From: Methylomonas rapida
GTDB lineage: Bacteria > Pseudomonadota > Gammaproteobacteria > Methylococcales > Methylomonadaceae
DNA: 64,000 bases
Reading direction: 5' to 3'
Assembly (NCBI RefSeq): GCF_024360925.2
Contig: NZ_CP113517.1
Location: 1,178,001 to 1,242,000, forward strand
Part shown: positions 17,641 through 25,922 of the stretch, one piece after another
How positions within the stretch are numbered: the stretch's first letter is position 1
How the letters are laid out: every line of letters starts with the position of its first letter
The notes under the pieces: model-generated
The model's database searches: none
What the model saw: the letters and a program-made list of their open reading frames with translations, nothing else
Told to the model about the DNA's origin: nothing
Program-made: the position numbers and the translations under genes

Positions 17641-17684
17641 CTCTCCCCAGAATCAGCTTAAAACTTGACGTTGATTCTGGAGAG
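17641..17684. repeat. 13-bp inverted repeat just after the last backbone gene
   Basis: CTCTCCCCAGAATCA (17641-17655) pairs with TGATTCTGGAGAG (17672-17684) with a two-base bulge. A third copy of GGAGAGC lies at 17603-17609 on the plus strand. It could be a second terminator hairpin or recombinase-type repeats at a module edge. Confidence 0.4.
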
Positions 17685-17696
17685 ACAACGATTTGC

Positions 17697-19292
17697 TTAA
17701 ATTTCGGCAACGGCTATGACTTCGCCGTTATCGCCTAGCGTCAATTGAAATGTCTTGGAAAACAGCGCAGCACAGCTACCAAATATCGGCAACAGTCGTT
17801 GCAGTGCATCCGCTGGTTTGTCGGCGGTGTTGGCCACCACGAAGTTCTGAAAATCCCATTCATCGGCTTCTTTGGCGGACTCCATGAAGGTATCCCACTC
17901 GTCGTGGTAACTCGATGCCTGACCGACGACCATGCCGGATGATTCCCGGCCGGGTACGATGAAACGGTCCTGATCCTCGTCATACACGGCATCGTTATCG
18001 ATGTCGACAGACTCGCCATTGAGGGTTAACCGGTACTGTTCACAAAATACCGCCTGACCATTCACCCATTGCCCTTCAAAAAAAGCGCGGTTCGTTACGT
18101 TGATGATATCCAAGGTGATTTCCGGCGCGTTCAAATCGACCAAGTAAGTAAATAGCCAATGCCGGGAATCCAAACTCGGCCGAAATACCCGATAATCGCG
18201 GTGCCAGGCAAACATCCAGCGTAGCGCACCGACCTCATCGAGATCATCCAGGTCTGCGACTTTGACAAGGCCGTTTTCCACATCGCTTTGGCTGACCGGT
18301 TGCGAAACCGCTGCTAAATTCACGGTGCTATAGCCTTCCTTGATCGGATAATCCTGGATGGTCGCCAATACCTGTTTGGGCAATAACGGCACGTCATTCA
18401 GTAAATCCAGGCAGCGGTAAGTTTTCAAGGTGTCATAGCCCTGCACAAAGTCCCCCGCCGATAACTGGTTCTTGATCGCTTCCAGTCGTTGCCTGGCCTC
18501 CCGTTGCAGAACGTGCTTAACCTCAGCAATGACCTGTGCTTCATCGATCAACTTATCCCGATCTGGCAACCGCGCGAAAAACCGGATTGAATCCAAGTGG
18601 ATGACATGACCGGGGTCTCGTTCGTGGTGACTGTGATAGACCGGTAAACCTTGCAGATACAGATGAAAACACTCCGATTGCCGCAACCAGTCTTCGCTTT
18701 GGGATAAGCCATACAAGTACAGATCGCCCAATTCGGTCTCGATGAACGGTAATGTTGAGTTTAACGCTCGCGGCCGATCCAGGCTGACACCGTTTAAGCG
18801 CACCTCAATCGGAAATCCCCGCGCCAAGCGACGCAACTGGGATTCAATCCGATCCGCTTCCGGTTTGAACTGGGTCAGCGTCAAACGCGTGATGCCTTGC
18901 CAGTCCGCGGGTTCGATCACAATCGGTTGGAAGGCCAATAGCTCAGCCGTACCCACCGAAAATCGACCACCTTTGCTGTCGACGCTGATGGCATCGCAGG
19001 CAAAAATGGCCGACAAAAACCCGAGACCGAACGGATGTTCCCGTTCGATAACCTCAACATCCCAGCCGGACTCGGCCACGGTCAGTAACGTTTTCAAACA
19101 GGTAATGCCGCAGCCATCGTCACATACCGTCAAGGTTCGAGTGTCTTCAACATACTCGAAGTTGACGAACTTGGCACCGGCGCGGCGGGCATTCTGCATC
19201 AGTTCGCCCAGTACCGTGGTGGACTGGGTAAAGCTGAAACGCAGGTTGTTAATCAATTTTTCGGGATTTACCGATAATTGTGTGGTTTTCAT
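17697..19292 (-). CDS. GHKL-type ATP-binding protein of the conjugative-element module
   Basis: 531 residues from the ATG at 19292, with leader motif A 43 nt upstream. The N-terminal Hsp90/histidine-kinase-like ATPase fold is visible as ELMQNARRAGAKFV (Mg-binding Asn), VCDDGCGI (G1) and HPFGLGFLSAIFA (G2). The C-terminal two thirds are unfamiliar and acidic near the end. No histidine phosphotransfer domain is seen, so it is not a sensor kinase. It is the last gene of the minus-strand module. A MutL-, Hsp90- or MORC-like conformational role on DNA or protein is possible. Specific function unknown. Confidence 0.7.
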   Translation of the reverse strand: MKTTQLSVNPEKLINNLRFSFTQSTTVLGELMQNARRAGAKFVNFEYVEDTRTLTVCDDGCGITCLKTLLTVAESGWDVEVIEREHPFGLGFLSAIFACDAISVDSKGGRFSVGTAELLAFQPIVIEPADWQGITRLTLTQFKPEADRIESQLRRLARGFPIEVRLNGVSLDRPRALNSTLPFIETELGDLYLYGLSQSEDWLRQSECFHLYLQGLPVYHSHHERDPGHVIHLDSIRFFARLPDRDKLIDEAQVIAEVKHVLQREARQRLEAIKNQLSAGDFVQGYDTLKTYRCLDLLNDVPLLPKQVLATIQDYPIKEGYSTVNLAAVSQPVSQSDVENGLVKVADLDDLDEVGALRWMFAWHRDYRVFRPSLDSRHWLFTYLVDLNAPEITLDIINVTNRAFFEGQWVNGQAVFCEQYRLTLNGESVDIDNDAVYDEDQDRFIVPGRESSGMVVGQASSYHDEWDTFMESAKEADEWDFQNFVVANTADKPADALQRLLPIFGSCAALFSKTFQLTLGDNGEVIAVAEI

Positions 19293-19335
19293 GTGAGTTC
19301 CTCGAATAAAAAGCCCCAAGGAAACGACACAGTCC

Positions 19336-19375
19336 AACCCCGACGGGGAGAACGAATCATCTCCCCGAGGCGGGT
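19336..19375 (-). promoter_or_regulatory. Leader motif A copy 1 (upstream of GHKL gene)
   Basis: CCCCGACGGGG followed ten bases later by CCCCGAGGCGGG. The inner arms CGGGGAG and CTCCCCG also pair into one longer hairpin. A separate hairpin ACTGGCTAGGCCAGT lies at 19379-19393. Confidence 0.6.
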
Positions 19376-19423
19376 GATACTGGCTAGGCCAGTGGTTAAG
19401 TTAAAGACCTGTATAACACCGGA

Positions 19424-21187
19424 TTACGATGCCAAAGCCAGGTCGGTAGAAGATGGTAATGATCCCGTCCATTCCAACAAGCTGGATTGTTCGTTTTTCA
19501 ATACCGCATCGGGATCGATACCCCGGCTGGCAAGTACTGTGCTCATCGCCTGGGTTAACAGACGATGGCCTTTTTCCCGTTCCGACTCGCCGCCGTGCTT
19601 GATCGCCCAAAAGGGATCGAAATGGACATGCCGGCTACTGCGTGGACACTGCTTGTTCACTTCGGTGTGAAACGCCCGATCTAAGTTCTCTGCCTGTTCG
19701 AACTGCTGCCAGAAACCTTTTCCGGCTTGGCTTTCCACAGGCGGCAACCAGCGGCGCTGGCGACCGACCCAACGGTTCATGCGGTCGATCAAGGTTTTGC
19801 TCTTTGGAAAAAAGTGGATGGTGCCGACGCCCGGATAATAGCGAACGTCAAAATAACTGCCGCTGATCCGTTTTCCAGCCCGAAGTTCATGAAAATGCTG
19901 CCGAAACACCGACACCAAACTCACTTCCGCTTCGGTCTTACCATCGAGCAAGGCGAACACCTTGTCGAAATCCGCTAACAGACGTTCCGACTCCCAGTTC
20001 AGACTGTTATGATAAGACTCAACTTTGTGCCCTGGTAGAACGAAACGCGTGGTTTTGATCCGCATCCCCAGCGTGCGATGTTTGTCATTGCTTTTCCAGC
20101 CCATGTAAAACACTGCATTGTCACTGTAATAGCGGGTGATCAGATCAAACACATCACACACCATGCTCAGCTGAATATCGCCTTGCTGATCGATGATGCC
20201 TTGCAGAAAGCCATAGATATTCGGCACGGTAAATTCCAAGGACTTCACCGCTTCAAAATCCGACTCCAATCGTTTCTGCGCCGTCGATGACAAGCGTGAA
20301 GTCACCTGCGTAGAGCGTAAAATGCTGGCCCAGGCCCGATTCTTCAGATCGTGATAGCGTTTGAACAGCGTCCGCTTCACCGCATCCGATGACGAGTCGT
20401 CTTCACTGCTGATACCGCCACCGCTCAGTTCGCCGAGGGTTTTACCCAGCATGGTCCGATAACGGCTGGCACGGGCTTCACTGACCACGGCCTGTCGCGC
20501 GGCTTCGACGGCGGCATTGAACATCAACACCGCGTTATCGATGAAGGCATTCGGTAAGGCCAACTCATGAGGCAAATGAAACTCGCCCGCTAAATCATCG
20601 GCCTCCCGGCGATCCTGGCGCAAGTCGTCCAGAATACTGCCGAGGATGTCCTGTTCGAAGGTCGACGTTTTCTTCAACCAAACCAGGGCAATTTCGACCG
20701 GCGTTTTGCGTTCGGTATCCTCGCCGGCGAACATTTCCGATAAAAACTCGACCTCGCCGTGCTGCTCGATCAAACGCAATAACAGCTGGCGTTCTTTCGA
20801 AAACGGATTGCGCACGGTTTCGGCATTGAGAATGGCGACGATTTCACCGTCAAACAATATCTCCCAAGCCTTCAACACGTGTTTGGCGCCTTCCGCAAAC
20901 GGCGGGTTCATGATGATGTGAGAATAGACACTGCCGCTTTGAAACTGCAGAAAATCCATCCCCACCACCGCGTAGCCTTCATCGCGCAGAACCGCGTGTT
21001 TGCGGATATCGATTTCGATGCAATCGATCGGCAAACGTTTACCGTACTGGTAAGGTCCTGGACGCAGCAAATGTCCTTCGCCTGCTGAAGGCTCCAATAC
21101 CCGCGCGAATTGCTGGTTCTTGAACATCGCCCAAGCTTTACGGCTCAGTGCTTCTGGCGTTGGATAATACTGATGATTGTCTATCAT
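19424..21187 (-). CDS. DUF4942-type DNA N6-adenine methyltransferase-like protein
   Basis: 587 residues from the ATG at 21187 (GGAGATCACC ribosome site; leader motif A upstream). The SAM-binding motif VLEPSAGEGHLL lies near residue 31 and the catalytic motif MNPPFAEGAK near 97, as in N6-adenine methyltransferases. A YYPTP opening precedes them. The large C-terminal part resembles DUF4942 proteins of conjugative elements. It probably methylates element or host DNA to evade restriction. No cognate nuclease is adjacent. Confidence 0.75.
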   Translation of the reverse strand: MIDNHQYYPTPEALSRKAWAMFKNQQFARVLEPSAGEGHLLRPGPYQYGKRLPIDCIEIDIRKHAVLRDEGYAVVGMDFLQFQSGSVYSHIIMNPPFAEGAKHVLKAWEILFDGEIVAILNAETVRNPFSKERQLLLRLIEQHGEVEFLSEMFAGEDTERKTPVEIALVWLKKTSTFEQDILGSILDDLRQDRREADDLAGEFHLPHELALPNAFIDNAVLMFNAAVEAARQAVVSEARASRYRTMLGKTLGELSGGGISSEDDSSSDAVKRTLFKRYHDLKNRAWASILRSTQVTSRLSSTAQKRLESDFEAVKSLEFTVPNIYGFLQGIIDQQGDIQLSMVCDVFDLITRYYSDNAVFYMGWKSNDKHRTLGMRIKTTRFVLPGHKVESYHNSLNWESERLLADFDKVFALLDGKTEAEVSLVSVFRQHFHELRAGKRISGSYFDVRYYPGVGTIHFFPKSKTLIDRMNRWVGRQRRWLPPVESQAGKGFWQQFEQAENLDRAFHTEVNKQCPRSSRHVHFDPFWAIKHGGESEREKGHRLLTQAMSTVLASRGIDPDAVLKNEQSSLLEWTGSLPSSTDLALAS

Positions 21188-21221
21188 GGTGATCTCCGAT
21201 GAGTCCCCTGACGACCGATTC

Positions 21222-21257
21222 AATCCCTATGGGATAGAATCATCCCGCAGGGGTATA
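21222..21257 (-). promoter_or_regulatory. Leader motif A copy 2 (upstream of methyltransferase gene)
   Basis: TCCCTATGGGA, then ten bases, then TCCCGCAGGGG; ends 34 nt before the start codon. Confidence 0.6.
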
Positions 21258-21264
21258 GTGAAAA

Positions 21265-21281
21265 ACTCGGCTTAACCGAGT
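21265..21281 (-). terminator. Hairpin with T-run after the 21303 gene
   Basis: On the minus strand, ACTCGGTTAAGCCGAGT followed by TTTTT. It lies between the gene ending at 21303 and motif A copy 2, so it could attenuate read-through into the methyltransferase gene. Confidence 0.5.
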
Positions 21282-21302
21282 GTCAAAAATGAAAACGGCG
21301 CC

Positions 21303-21803
21303 TCAGATCAACGCGAACCGCTTACCTTGAATGAAGTCCTGATACTGCCGGGCTTCGGTTTTTACTTTGAACCGGGCATGCACGCTGCCGTCGATCCAGA
21401 TTTCCCAAGGCAAGCGTTTAAGCTCGCCTCTCGCTAGTTCAACCTTGCCAACACGAAAATCGTCGTGTTGGTAAAGCACCTGGCGTGGGCTATCAATGCG
21501 AACGATGCAGTGATCCAATAATGCTGGACCACCGATCTCGCCGGGTTCGATCAGCAATGGGACTTTGATGGATCCCATTGAGCGGCCGATCCAGCCGATG
21601 ACATCGTGTTCATCGAGCCAGGACTGGCCGGTGGTTGGATCGCCGTAATACAACCGGACTTTGCGCCGACTATGACGAAGCTGTTCCAACAAGTCGACCA
21701 CCAGTTCCGGTGTGTCGGCGTGGTAACAGGTGCCGGATGGCAAGCGCTGGTAGTGGATGCAATGACCCGTACCGAAAGTGTGTTCAAAGAAGTGTGAGTT
21801 CAT
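21303..21803 (-). CDS. Hypothetical conjugative-element protein
   Basis: 166 residues from the ATG at 21803, chosen because leader motif A ends 34 nt upstream. Starts MNSHFFEHTFGTGHC, with KVRLYYGDPTTGQSWLDEHDVIGWIGRS in the middle. No membrane segment or recognised catalytic motif. Its place in the module suggests a DNA-metabolism accessory. Family not recognised. Confidence 0.65.
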   Translation of the reverse strand: MNSHFFEHTFGTGHCIHYQRLPSGTCYHADTPELVVDLLEQLRHSRRKVRLYYGDPTTGQSWLDEHDVIGWIGRSMGSIKVPLLIEPGEIGGPALLDHCIVRIDSPRQVLYQHDDFRVGKVELARGELKRLPWEIWIDGSVHARFKVKTEARQYQDFIQGKRFALI

Positions 21804-21837
21804 GATGTCGTCCTCAACGAAAAACGGAAACATCACG

Positions 21838-21870
21838 ATTCCCCAGCGGGAATAGGACATTCCCGTTTGA
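21838..21870 (-). promoter_or_regulatory. Leader motif A copy 3
   Basis: TTCCCCAGCGGGAA, eight bases, then TTCCCGTTTGAG. The arms CGGGAAT and ATTCCCG pair across the spacer. It ends 34 nt before the ATG at 21803. Confidence 0.55.
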
Positions 21871-21956
21871 GTGAATATAAATGAGCACCAAATCCAATGA
21901 TTTGGCTAACTCAGGCTTTTACAAATTGCGCGCATAAAAATTTCAGCGCGCAGTTT

Positions 21957-22619
21957 TCAGGATTGGATGTCCAGAACAGGTTTTCCCAAGGCTTGTAATG
22001 CCACAGGAATCAACTGATCCAAATCTTCCCAATCGATACTGCCGCCTCTAGTTTCGCCTTGTTGATAGGCCTGAACCAATCCCCGGCAAACCCGCATGGC
22101 CGCTTGTTCCTTCTTCAATTGCCGTACCGAATGATCCGGTTCTGGCAACTGTGCAACGGCAACGCATTCCCAGACCAAGCTTTCACCCTCCGATTCATGG
22201 TATTCATCGGACAATAACGGCATGGCAGCGGTGTCATCCCAAATCGTGGCATCGTTGAATGCCTGTTCGGCAATCTGTTGTGCCGCTTCGGAACTCTCCG
22301 CAGTGATACCCACCGAAACCCTGTGTACATAGTCGATTTCGTAGGACACTACGAAGAGTCGATTCATGCCTTCCGCCGGTACATTGGCTAAGGATGGTTC
22401 TTCGACTGGCGAGCCGGTTTCCGCCGATTCGCCATCGATCAATGCGCTTTCATAAGGCTCGATCTCTTTATTGCAATCCGGGCAGCGATCGTTACAGGCG
22501 CAATCCCATACATCCTCCCATTCGGTCTGGCAGTAGAGACAGCGGTACTGATTCAGATAGCGAACCGTGCTGTTCTCAAGTGGGGTTGCGCCAACGCTGG
22601 GTTGGTTGATTGTTTTCAT
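21957..22619 (-). CDS. Zinc-ribbon-containing hypothetical protein
   Basis: 220 residues from the ATG at 22619 (GGAGG 8 nt upstream). A Cys cluster near residue 28 (C-L-Y-C, then C-A-C and C-P-D-C) makes a zinc-ribbon-like knob. The middle section (VSYEIDYVHRVSVGITAESSEAAQQIAEQAF) looks like a small alpha/beta domain. Leader motif A precedes it. Function unknown. Confidence 0.65.
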   Translation of the reverse strand: MKTINQPSVGATPLENSTVRYLNQYRCLYCQTEWEDVWDCACNDRCPDCNKEIEPYESALIDGESAETGSPVEEPSLANVPAEGMNRLFVVSYEIDYVHRVSVGITAESSEAAQQIAEQAFNDATIWDDTAAMPLLSDEYHESEGESLVWECVAVAQLPEPDHSVRQLKKEQAAMRVCRGLVQAYQQGETRGGSIDWEDLDQLIPVALQALGKPVLDIQS

Positions 22620-22651
22620 GGTCATGTCCTCCAAAAAATGCAGGAGCGACC

Positions 22652-22680
22652 ACCCGACAGGATGAGGTTCCTGCAGGGTT
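22652..22680 (-). promoter_or_regulatory. Leader motif A copy 4
   Basis: ACCCGACAGGATGAGG then TTCCTGCAGGGTT; the second palindrome CCTGCAGG is perfect. 32 nt before the ATG at 22619. Confidence 0.5.
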
Positions 22681-22784
22681 AAAAACGCTGAATTAAGCCT
22701 AAATCTGGCTCATGCAGCGGGGTTGAATTCGCGTAAAAATCGGTATATGGTAGCTAAAACTCATTAAAAATCAGAGAAACAGCC

Positions 22785-23162
22785 ATGTTTGACGATATTT
22801 TGCGCATTTTTGATTTCCTCAGTCCTAAGCAGACCAAGGAGCAGTATCCAAGTCGAAAACCGATGGCGATTCCGTTGGATTCCATCGATCAAGCCACTCC
22901 AATTTGCAAAAAATTATTTGCTGATTTGGATGCCGCCGAAGCGGAAGTCTTGAACGATATTGATGATCCAGAAATCGCCTGGACTCTGTTAAGTCGTATT
23001 CGCCAACTCAGGCGAGAGAGCCAACACGATCTTTCGGCTTTGTTGTCATCAGACTTATTGCCGACTCAATTTGATCAACCAATCAACAGAAACCCCGTCC
23101 GTATCGTCAAAACACAAACAGGTGCTCAGTGGTCGGTTTTCAATGGCGGGCAAGCTCATTAG
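22785..23162 (+). CDS. Hypothetical protein, antisense to the module
   Basis: 125 residues, starting MFDDILRIFDFLSPKQ, soluble, acidic helical middle part. One of only two plus-strand genes in the 17.7-36.1 kb module, with no leader motif A. Its last 23 bp overlap the end of the convergent gene at 23140. Not recognised. Confidence 0.5.
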   Translation: MFDDILRIFDFLSPKQTKEQYPSRKPMAIPLDSIDQATPICKKLFADLDAAEAEVLNDIDDPEIAWTLLSRIRQLRRESQHDLSALLSSDLLPTQFDQPINRNPVRIVKTQTGAQWSVFNGGQAH

Positions 23163-23676
23163 CCTGAATCACCAGGCCATTGCCAGACTTGAGAGCAGTC
23201 CGTAATTGACGCACAGGATGGGATGATTTGGTTAAATTATCATCCATCACCGAAGTAGCTTTTTTCGAGCGTTTTGTCGGTTTACCGGCTTTCGGCTCAT
23301 CTAAGGCTGCCATTGGTCTGACTTTTTCCAATTCCAGTTGCAACTTGGCGATTTGAATATCGGCTTTGATCAGTTCCATGGTTTTGGTTTTTACCTGCAA
23401 CTCCACGTCCAATCGATCAACTTGCCGATTGGAGCCTGCGTTGCGACTATGAATTTCCTGACGCACCGAATCCGACATGGCCAACCAATCCACCTCATGA
23501 CGGATTTGAGGCATGATCATCGGTAATCGGTTTAGCGCTAGGCGCTTGCTTCGATAGCTGTGAAACATTTGAGACGCATGTTTCAATGCGCTCAACAGTT
23601 GCAACGCCGTTGCCCAAAGGACTCGCAAGGCGAGGATAAACAGCGCCAAAATAATGATGCCAAAGATAAAGTTCAT
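23140..23676 (-). CDS. Membrane-anchored coiled-coil protein
   Basis: 178 residues from the ATG at 23676 (AAGGAG ribosome site). An N-terminal membrane helix (FIFGIIILALFILALRVLW) is followed by a basic segment, a coiled coil (residues about 85-130: VDRLDVELQVKTKTMELIK) and a Lys-rich tail. Preceded by both leader motif A copy 5 and leader element B copy 1. The function is unknown. It could tether the DNA-processing module to the membrane (inference). Confidence 0.6.
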   Translation of the reverse strand: MNFIFGIIILALFILALRVLWATALQLLSALKHASQMFHSYRSKRLALNRLPMIMPQIRHEVDWLAMSDSVRQEIHSRNAGSNRQVDRLDVELQVKTKTMELIKADIQIAKLQLELEKVRPMAALDEPKAGKPTKRSKKATSVMDDNLTKSSHPVRQLRTALKSGNGLVIQANELARH

Positions 23677-23722
23677 TGAAGTTCTCCTTTGAAAAATTAA
23701 GAAAGCACTTCGAATGAACAGC

Positions 23723-23757
23723 ACCCAGCCGGGCGATGGTCGCCCGAAGCGGGATGA
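23723..23757 (-). promoter_or_regulatory. Leader motif A copy 5
   Basis: ACCCAGCCGGGCGA then CGCCCGAAGCGGGAT; the inner arms GGGCGA and CGCCC pair across the spacer. 46 nt before the ATG at 23676. Confidence 0.6.
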
Positions 23758-23792
23758 ATTGCAGACAATTTGCCTGGACAAACTGAGTTTTA

Positions 23793-23873
23793 CATCGGGC
23801 TTAACGCACCCGACACGATCACGGTTTAACGTGCTCGCCGCCTAAAGACGGAACGCCGACGGAAGTCGGATTC
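23793..23873 (-). ncRNA. Leader element B copy 1 (multi-hairpin 5' leader)
   Basis: Read on the minus strand: hairpin CCGACTTCCGTCGG, the block GCGTTCCGTCTTTAGGCGGC, then TCGGGTGCGTTAAGCCCGA. Compared with copies 2 and 3 the stems change on both sides while the loops stay constant. Lies between the CobT-like gene and motif A copy 5. Confidence 0.6.
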
Positions 23874-24028
23874 AGCATTCTGGAAAGAACGCATGAAATG
23901 TCTGCTTGTCGAATGTGCTCCAGGAAATGAGTGCATTCGACAAACTGCGGTTGCAATCAGCTACCCGTAGCCACAATCGCCAGGTTAATACCTAAGGATT
24001 GGGCTACGGATAACGGACTGAGGACAGA

Positions 24029-25834
24029 TTACGCTGCCAACAACACCGCTTTCGAGAGTTCGAACAATTGTGCTCTCAGCTCTGAAAGGTCATTAATGGT
24101 GATGGCAATCGGGAATAGATGGCTTACATCCAATCCCAAACCGACACCGACCGTTTCAATGCCACTATCGCGGCAACGCTGCAACAGTTCCAGAGTGCTC
24201 AGTGACTCGTTGGGTTGACCATCGGTCATTACCATCAGCACTTTACGCGGTTCCCGGCAACGAAGTAGTGACGCTGCACCAAACCAAATGGCTTCCGTCA
24301 TCGGCGTACTGCCCGTAGCGGCCAGTGAAAAGGCACCGGTGCGGGCATTCACGCGTTGGCCATGCTCAAGCAGCCGAAAAACCGAGTCATCTTGATGACC
24401 TGGAAACGCTGTGACGCCGGGATTAACCCCAGGAATGCCTTCAAAGGCCAACGCCAGCGCCAAAGTCGCTTCCAACGCAATCGGCATTCGCGATCCCATC
24501 GGTTGGCCCTGGCTATCCGAAATCTGATAACCCATGCTTTCGGATTTATCGAGTAACAGATGGATGGCCGTATTCGGTGCCGCTTTGGCTTGTTTGCGCT
24601 GAAACAGCTTGGTTTCGCCTAATGGCAAACGGTGTAAACGCTTGCCATCCATCCGTCGTCCACGACACGCATGTTGCGAACGGCTCAGGGTTTGCGATTG
24701 CACCAGGCCTTGCAAAGCGGCACGGATTTTTCCCGATTCGCCTTGCACCTTGCGCAGTAAAAACGCACCGGCCCTCTCGTCCATGGGTGGCTCGTCGCCG
24801 CTCGGCATCAGCAATTCCGATACATTTTCCGCCGCCAATGACAACGCCGTTTTCAGCGATTCAAACAAATCCTGTTCGATGTCATCGTCGCCGGCGGACA
24901 ACAGGGTTTGCAAGACGCCCATAGGGTCGGCAATCTCCGCGTTTTTTTCATCTTCACCTTGCGGATTGGATGGCGTTGCCGGTTCATCGTCAGGATTTTC
25001 CGGATTCGCATCCTCGTTACACATCGATTCTGACGACGATTCGTCATCAGTGTCGTTGGGTAACTGTTCATCGGGTTCCACGTCATCCGGAGAATCCGAG
25101 GAGTTCGAATCGTCAAAGTCAGCTGTTTCAACATCCTGATCCGTATCGTCCGGTTCAGGCGATGTGTCATCATCTGCCGATGGCTGTGCCTGATGACGCT
25201 GCCGTTGTTGCTCGAATTCCTGCTCAATCATGGTCAGGATGCGATCCGTCAATTGCAGGCAATCACTCTCCGATTGCAATCCCTCTGGGACTTCGGACAA
25301 CAAGCCTTTCAGCCGCGTGACCACACCTTTCGGAAAATTCTCTTTCAGTACCGCTTCAGTTTGTTCGACCAACGGCAGCAAGGCTGATTGGCCCAACACC
25401 TTGGCCCGCAAATATTTCAACACAAAGCTGTACAAAATATTGGCAGGATGATCATCAATACTGCTGGCCACAAAGTCGCCTTTGGCAATCATCTTTTCAA
25501 TTACGGTGCGGATGGTTAGTCGCGTTCCCGGAAAGTCCTTGGCCAGTTCGTGCTCGATGCGGACATCTTCGATGGCACCGCATAAGCGCCTGCGTAATAC
25601 CGAATGCCCAAAGCGCAGCGTAAAATCCGAATAACGAATATGCGCCGCCTCGTGGGCCAATAGTCCCCAGGCGTAATCCTGATAATCCGCATCGTCGCCC
25701 TCATAGGCTGGCAGCCAAATGGTTTGACCATCGGTCTCGGCTTTATCACCGCCGACACTGACTTTGACACCAAAGCGATTGCCAATGGCCGCCGCGACGA
25801 TGGGGAATGCGTTGTGTAAGGTTCTATTTTTCAT
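24029..25834 (-). CDS. CobT-like VWA-domain protein
   Basis: 601 residues from the ATG at 25834; motif A ends 31 nt upstream. Near residue 63 a zinc-protease-like LLAHEAAHIRYSDF, then a long acidic low-complexity linker (about residues 220-300, rich in Asp, Ser and Glu), and a C-terminal von Willebrand A domain with the MIDAS motif LLLDKSESMG and MVMTDGQPNE. This is the layout of the CobT subunit of cobaltochelatase and related MoxR-partner VWA proteins. With the AAA+ gene at 30394 it should form an AAA-VWA remodelling pair. Cobalt chelation is not implied, since no cobN or corrin genes are present. Confidence 0.8.
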   Translation of the reverse strand: MKNRTLHNAFPIVAAAIGNRFGVKVSVGGDKAETDGQTIWLPAYEGDDADYQDYAWGLLAHEAAHIRYSDFTLRFGHSVLRRRLCGAIEDVRIEHELAKDFPGTRLTIRTVIEKMIAKGDFVASSIDDHPANILYSFVLKYLRAKVLGQSALLPLVEQTEAVLKENFPKGVVTRLKGLLSEVPEGLQSESDCLQLTDRILTMIEQEFEQQRQRHQAQPSADDDTSPEPDDTDQDVETADFDDSNSSDSPDDVEPDEQLPNDTDDESSSESMCNEDANPENPDDEPATPSNPQGEDEKNAEIADPMGVLQTLLSAGDDDIEQDLFESLKTALSLAAENVSELLMPSGDEPPMDERAGAFLLRKVQGESGKIRAALQGLVQSQTLSRSQHACRGRRMDGKRLHRLPLGETKLFQRKQAKAAPNTAIHLLLDKSESMGYQISDSQGQPMGSRMPIALEATLALALAFEGIPGVNPGVTAFPGHQDDSVFRLLEHGQRVNARTGAFSLAATGSTPMTEAIWFGAASLLRCREPRKVLMVMTDGQPNESLSTLELLQRCRDSGIETVGVGLGLDVSHLFPIAITINDLSELRAQLFELSKAVLLAA

Positions 25835-25865
25835 GGTGTGCTCCAAAATACAGGGCAAACCATGA

Positions 25866-25896
25866 CCCCATTGGGACATGAATTTGCCCCAATGGG
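25866..25896 (-). promoter_or_regulatory. Leader motif A copy 6
   Basis: The clearest copy: CCCCATTGGG, eleven bases, CCCCAATGGG. The outer arms CCCATTGGG and CCCAATGGG are perfect complements, so two small hairpins or one long hairpin can form. 31 nt before the ATG at 25834. Confidence 0.65.
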
Positions 25897-25922
25897 TGAA
25901 TAGTTAAATGGCGTCAGATCAT

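Noticed and set aside
17595..17650. tRNA or tmRNA 3' end (GCTCTCCACCA on the minus strand, with GGAGAGC upstream)
   Set aside because: The seven-base acceptor-like stem is there, but no T-arm with GTTCRA, no anticodon arm and no full cloverleaf could be drawn; kept only as a boundary hint.
17477..17710. 77-codon minus-strand frame at the module edge
   Set aside because: Runs through the terminator and inverted repeats; protein shows no conserved feature.
24029..25834. True cobaltochelatase CobT
   Set aside because: No cobN or corrin-pathway genes; the AAA-VWA pair is a known backbone component of conjugative elements.
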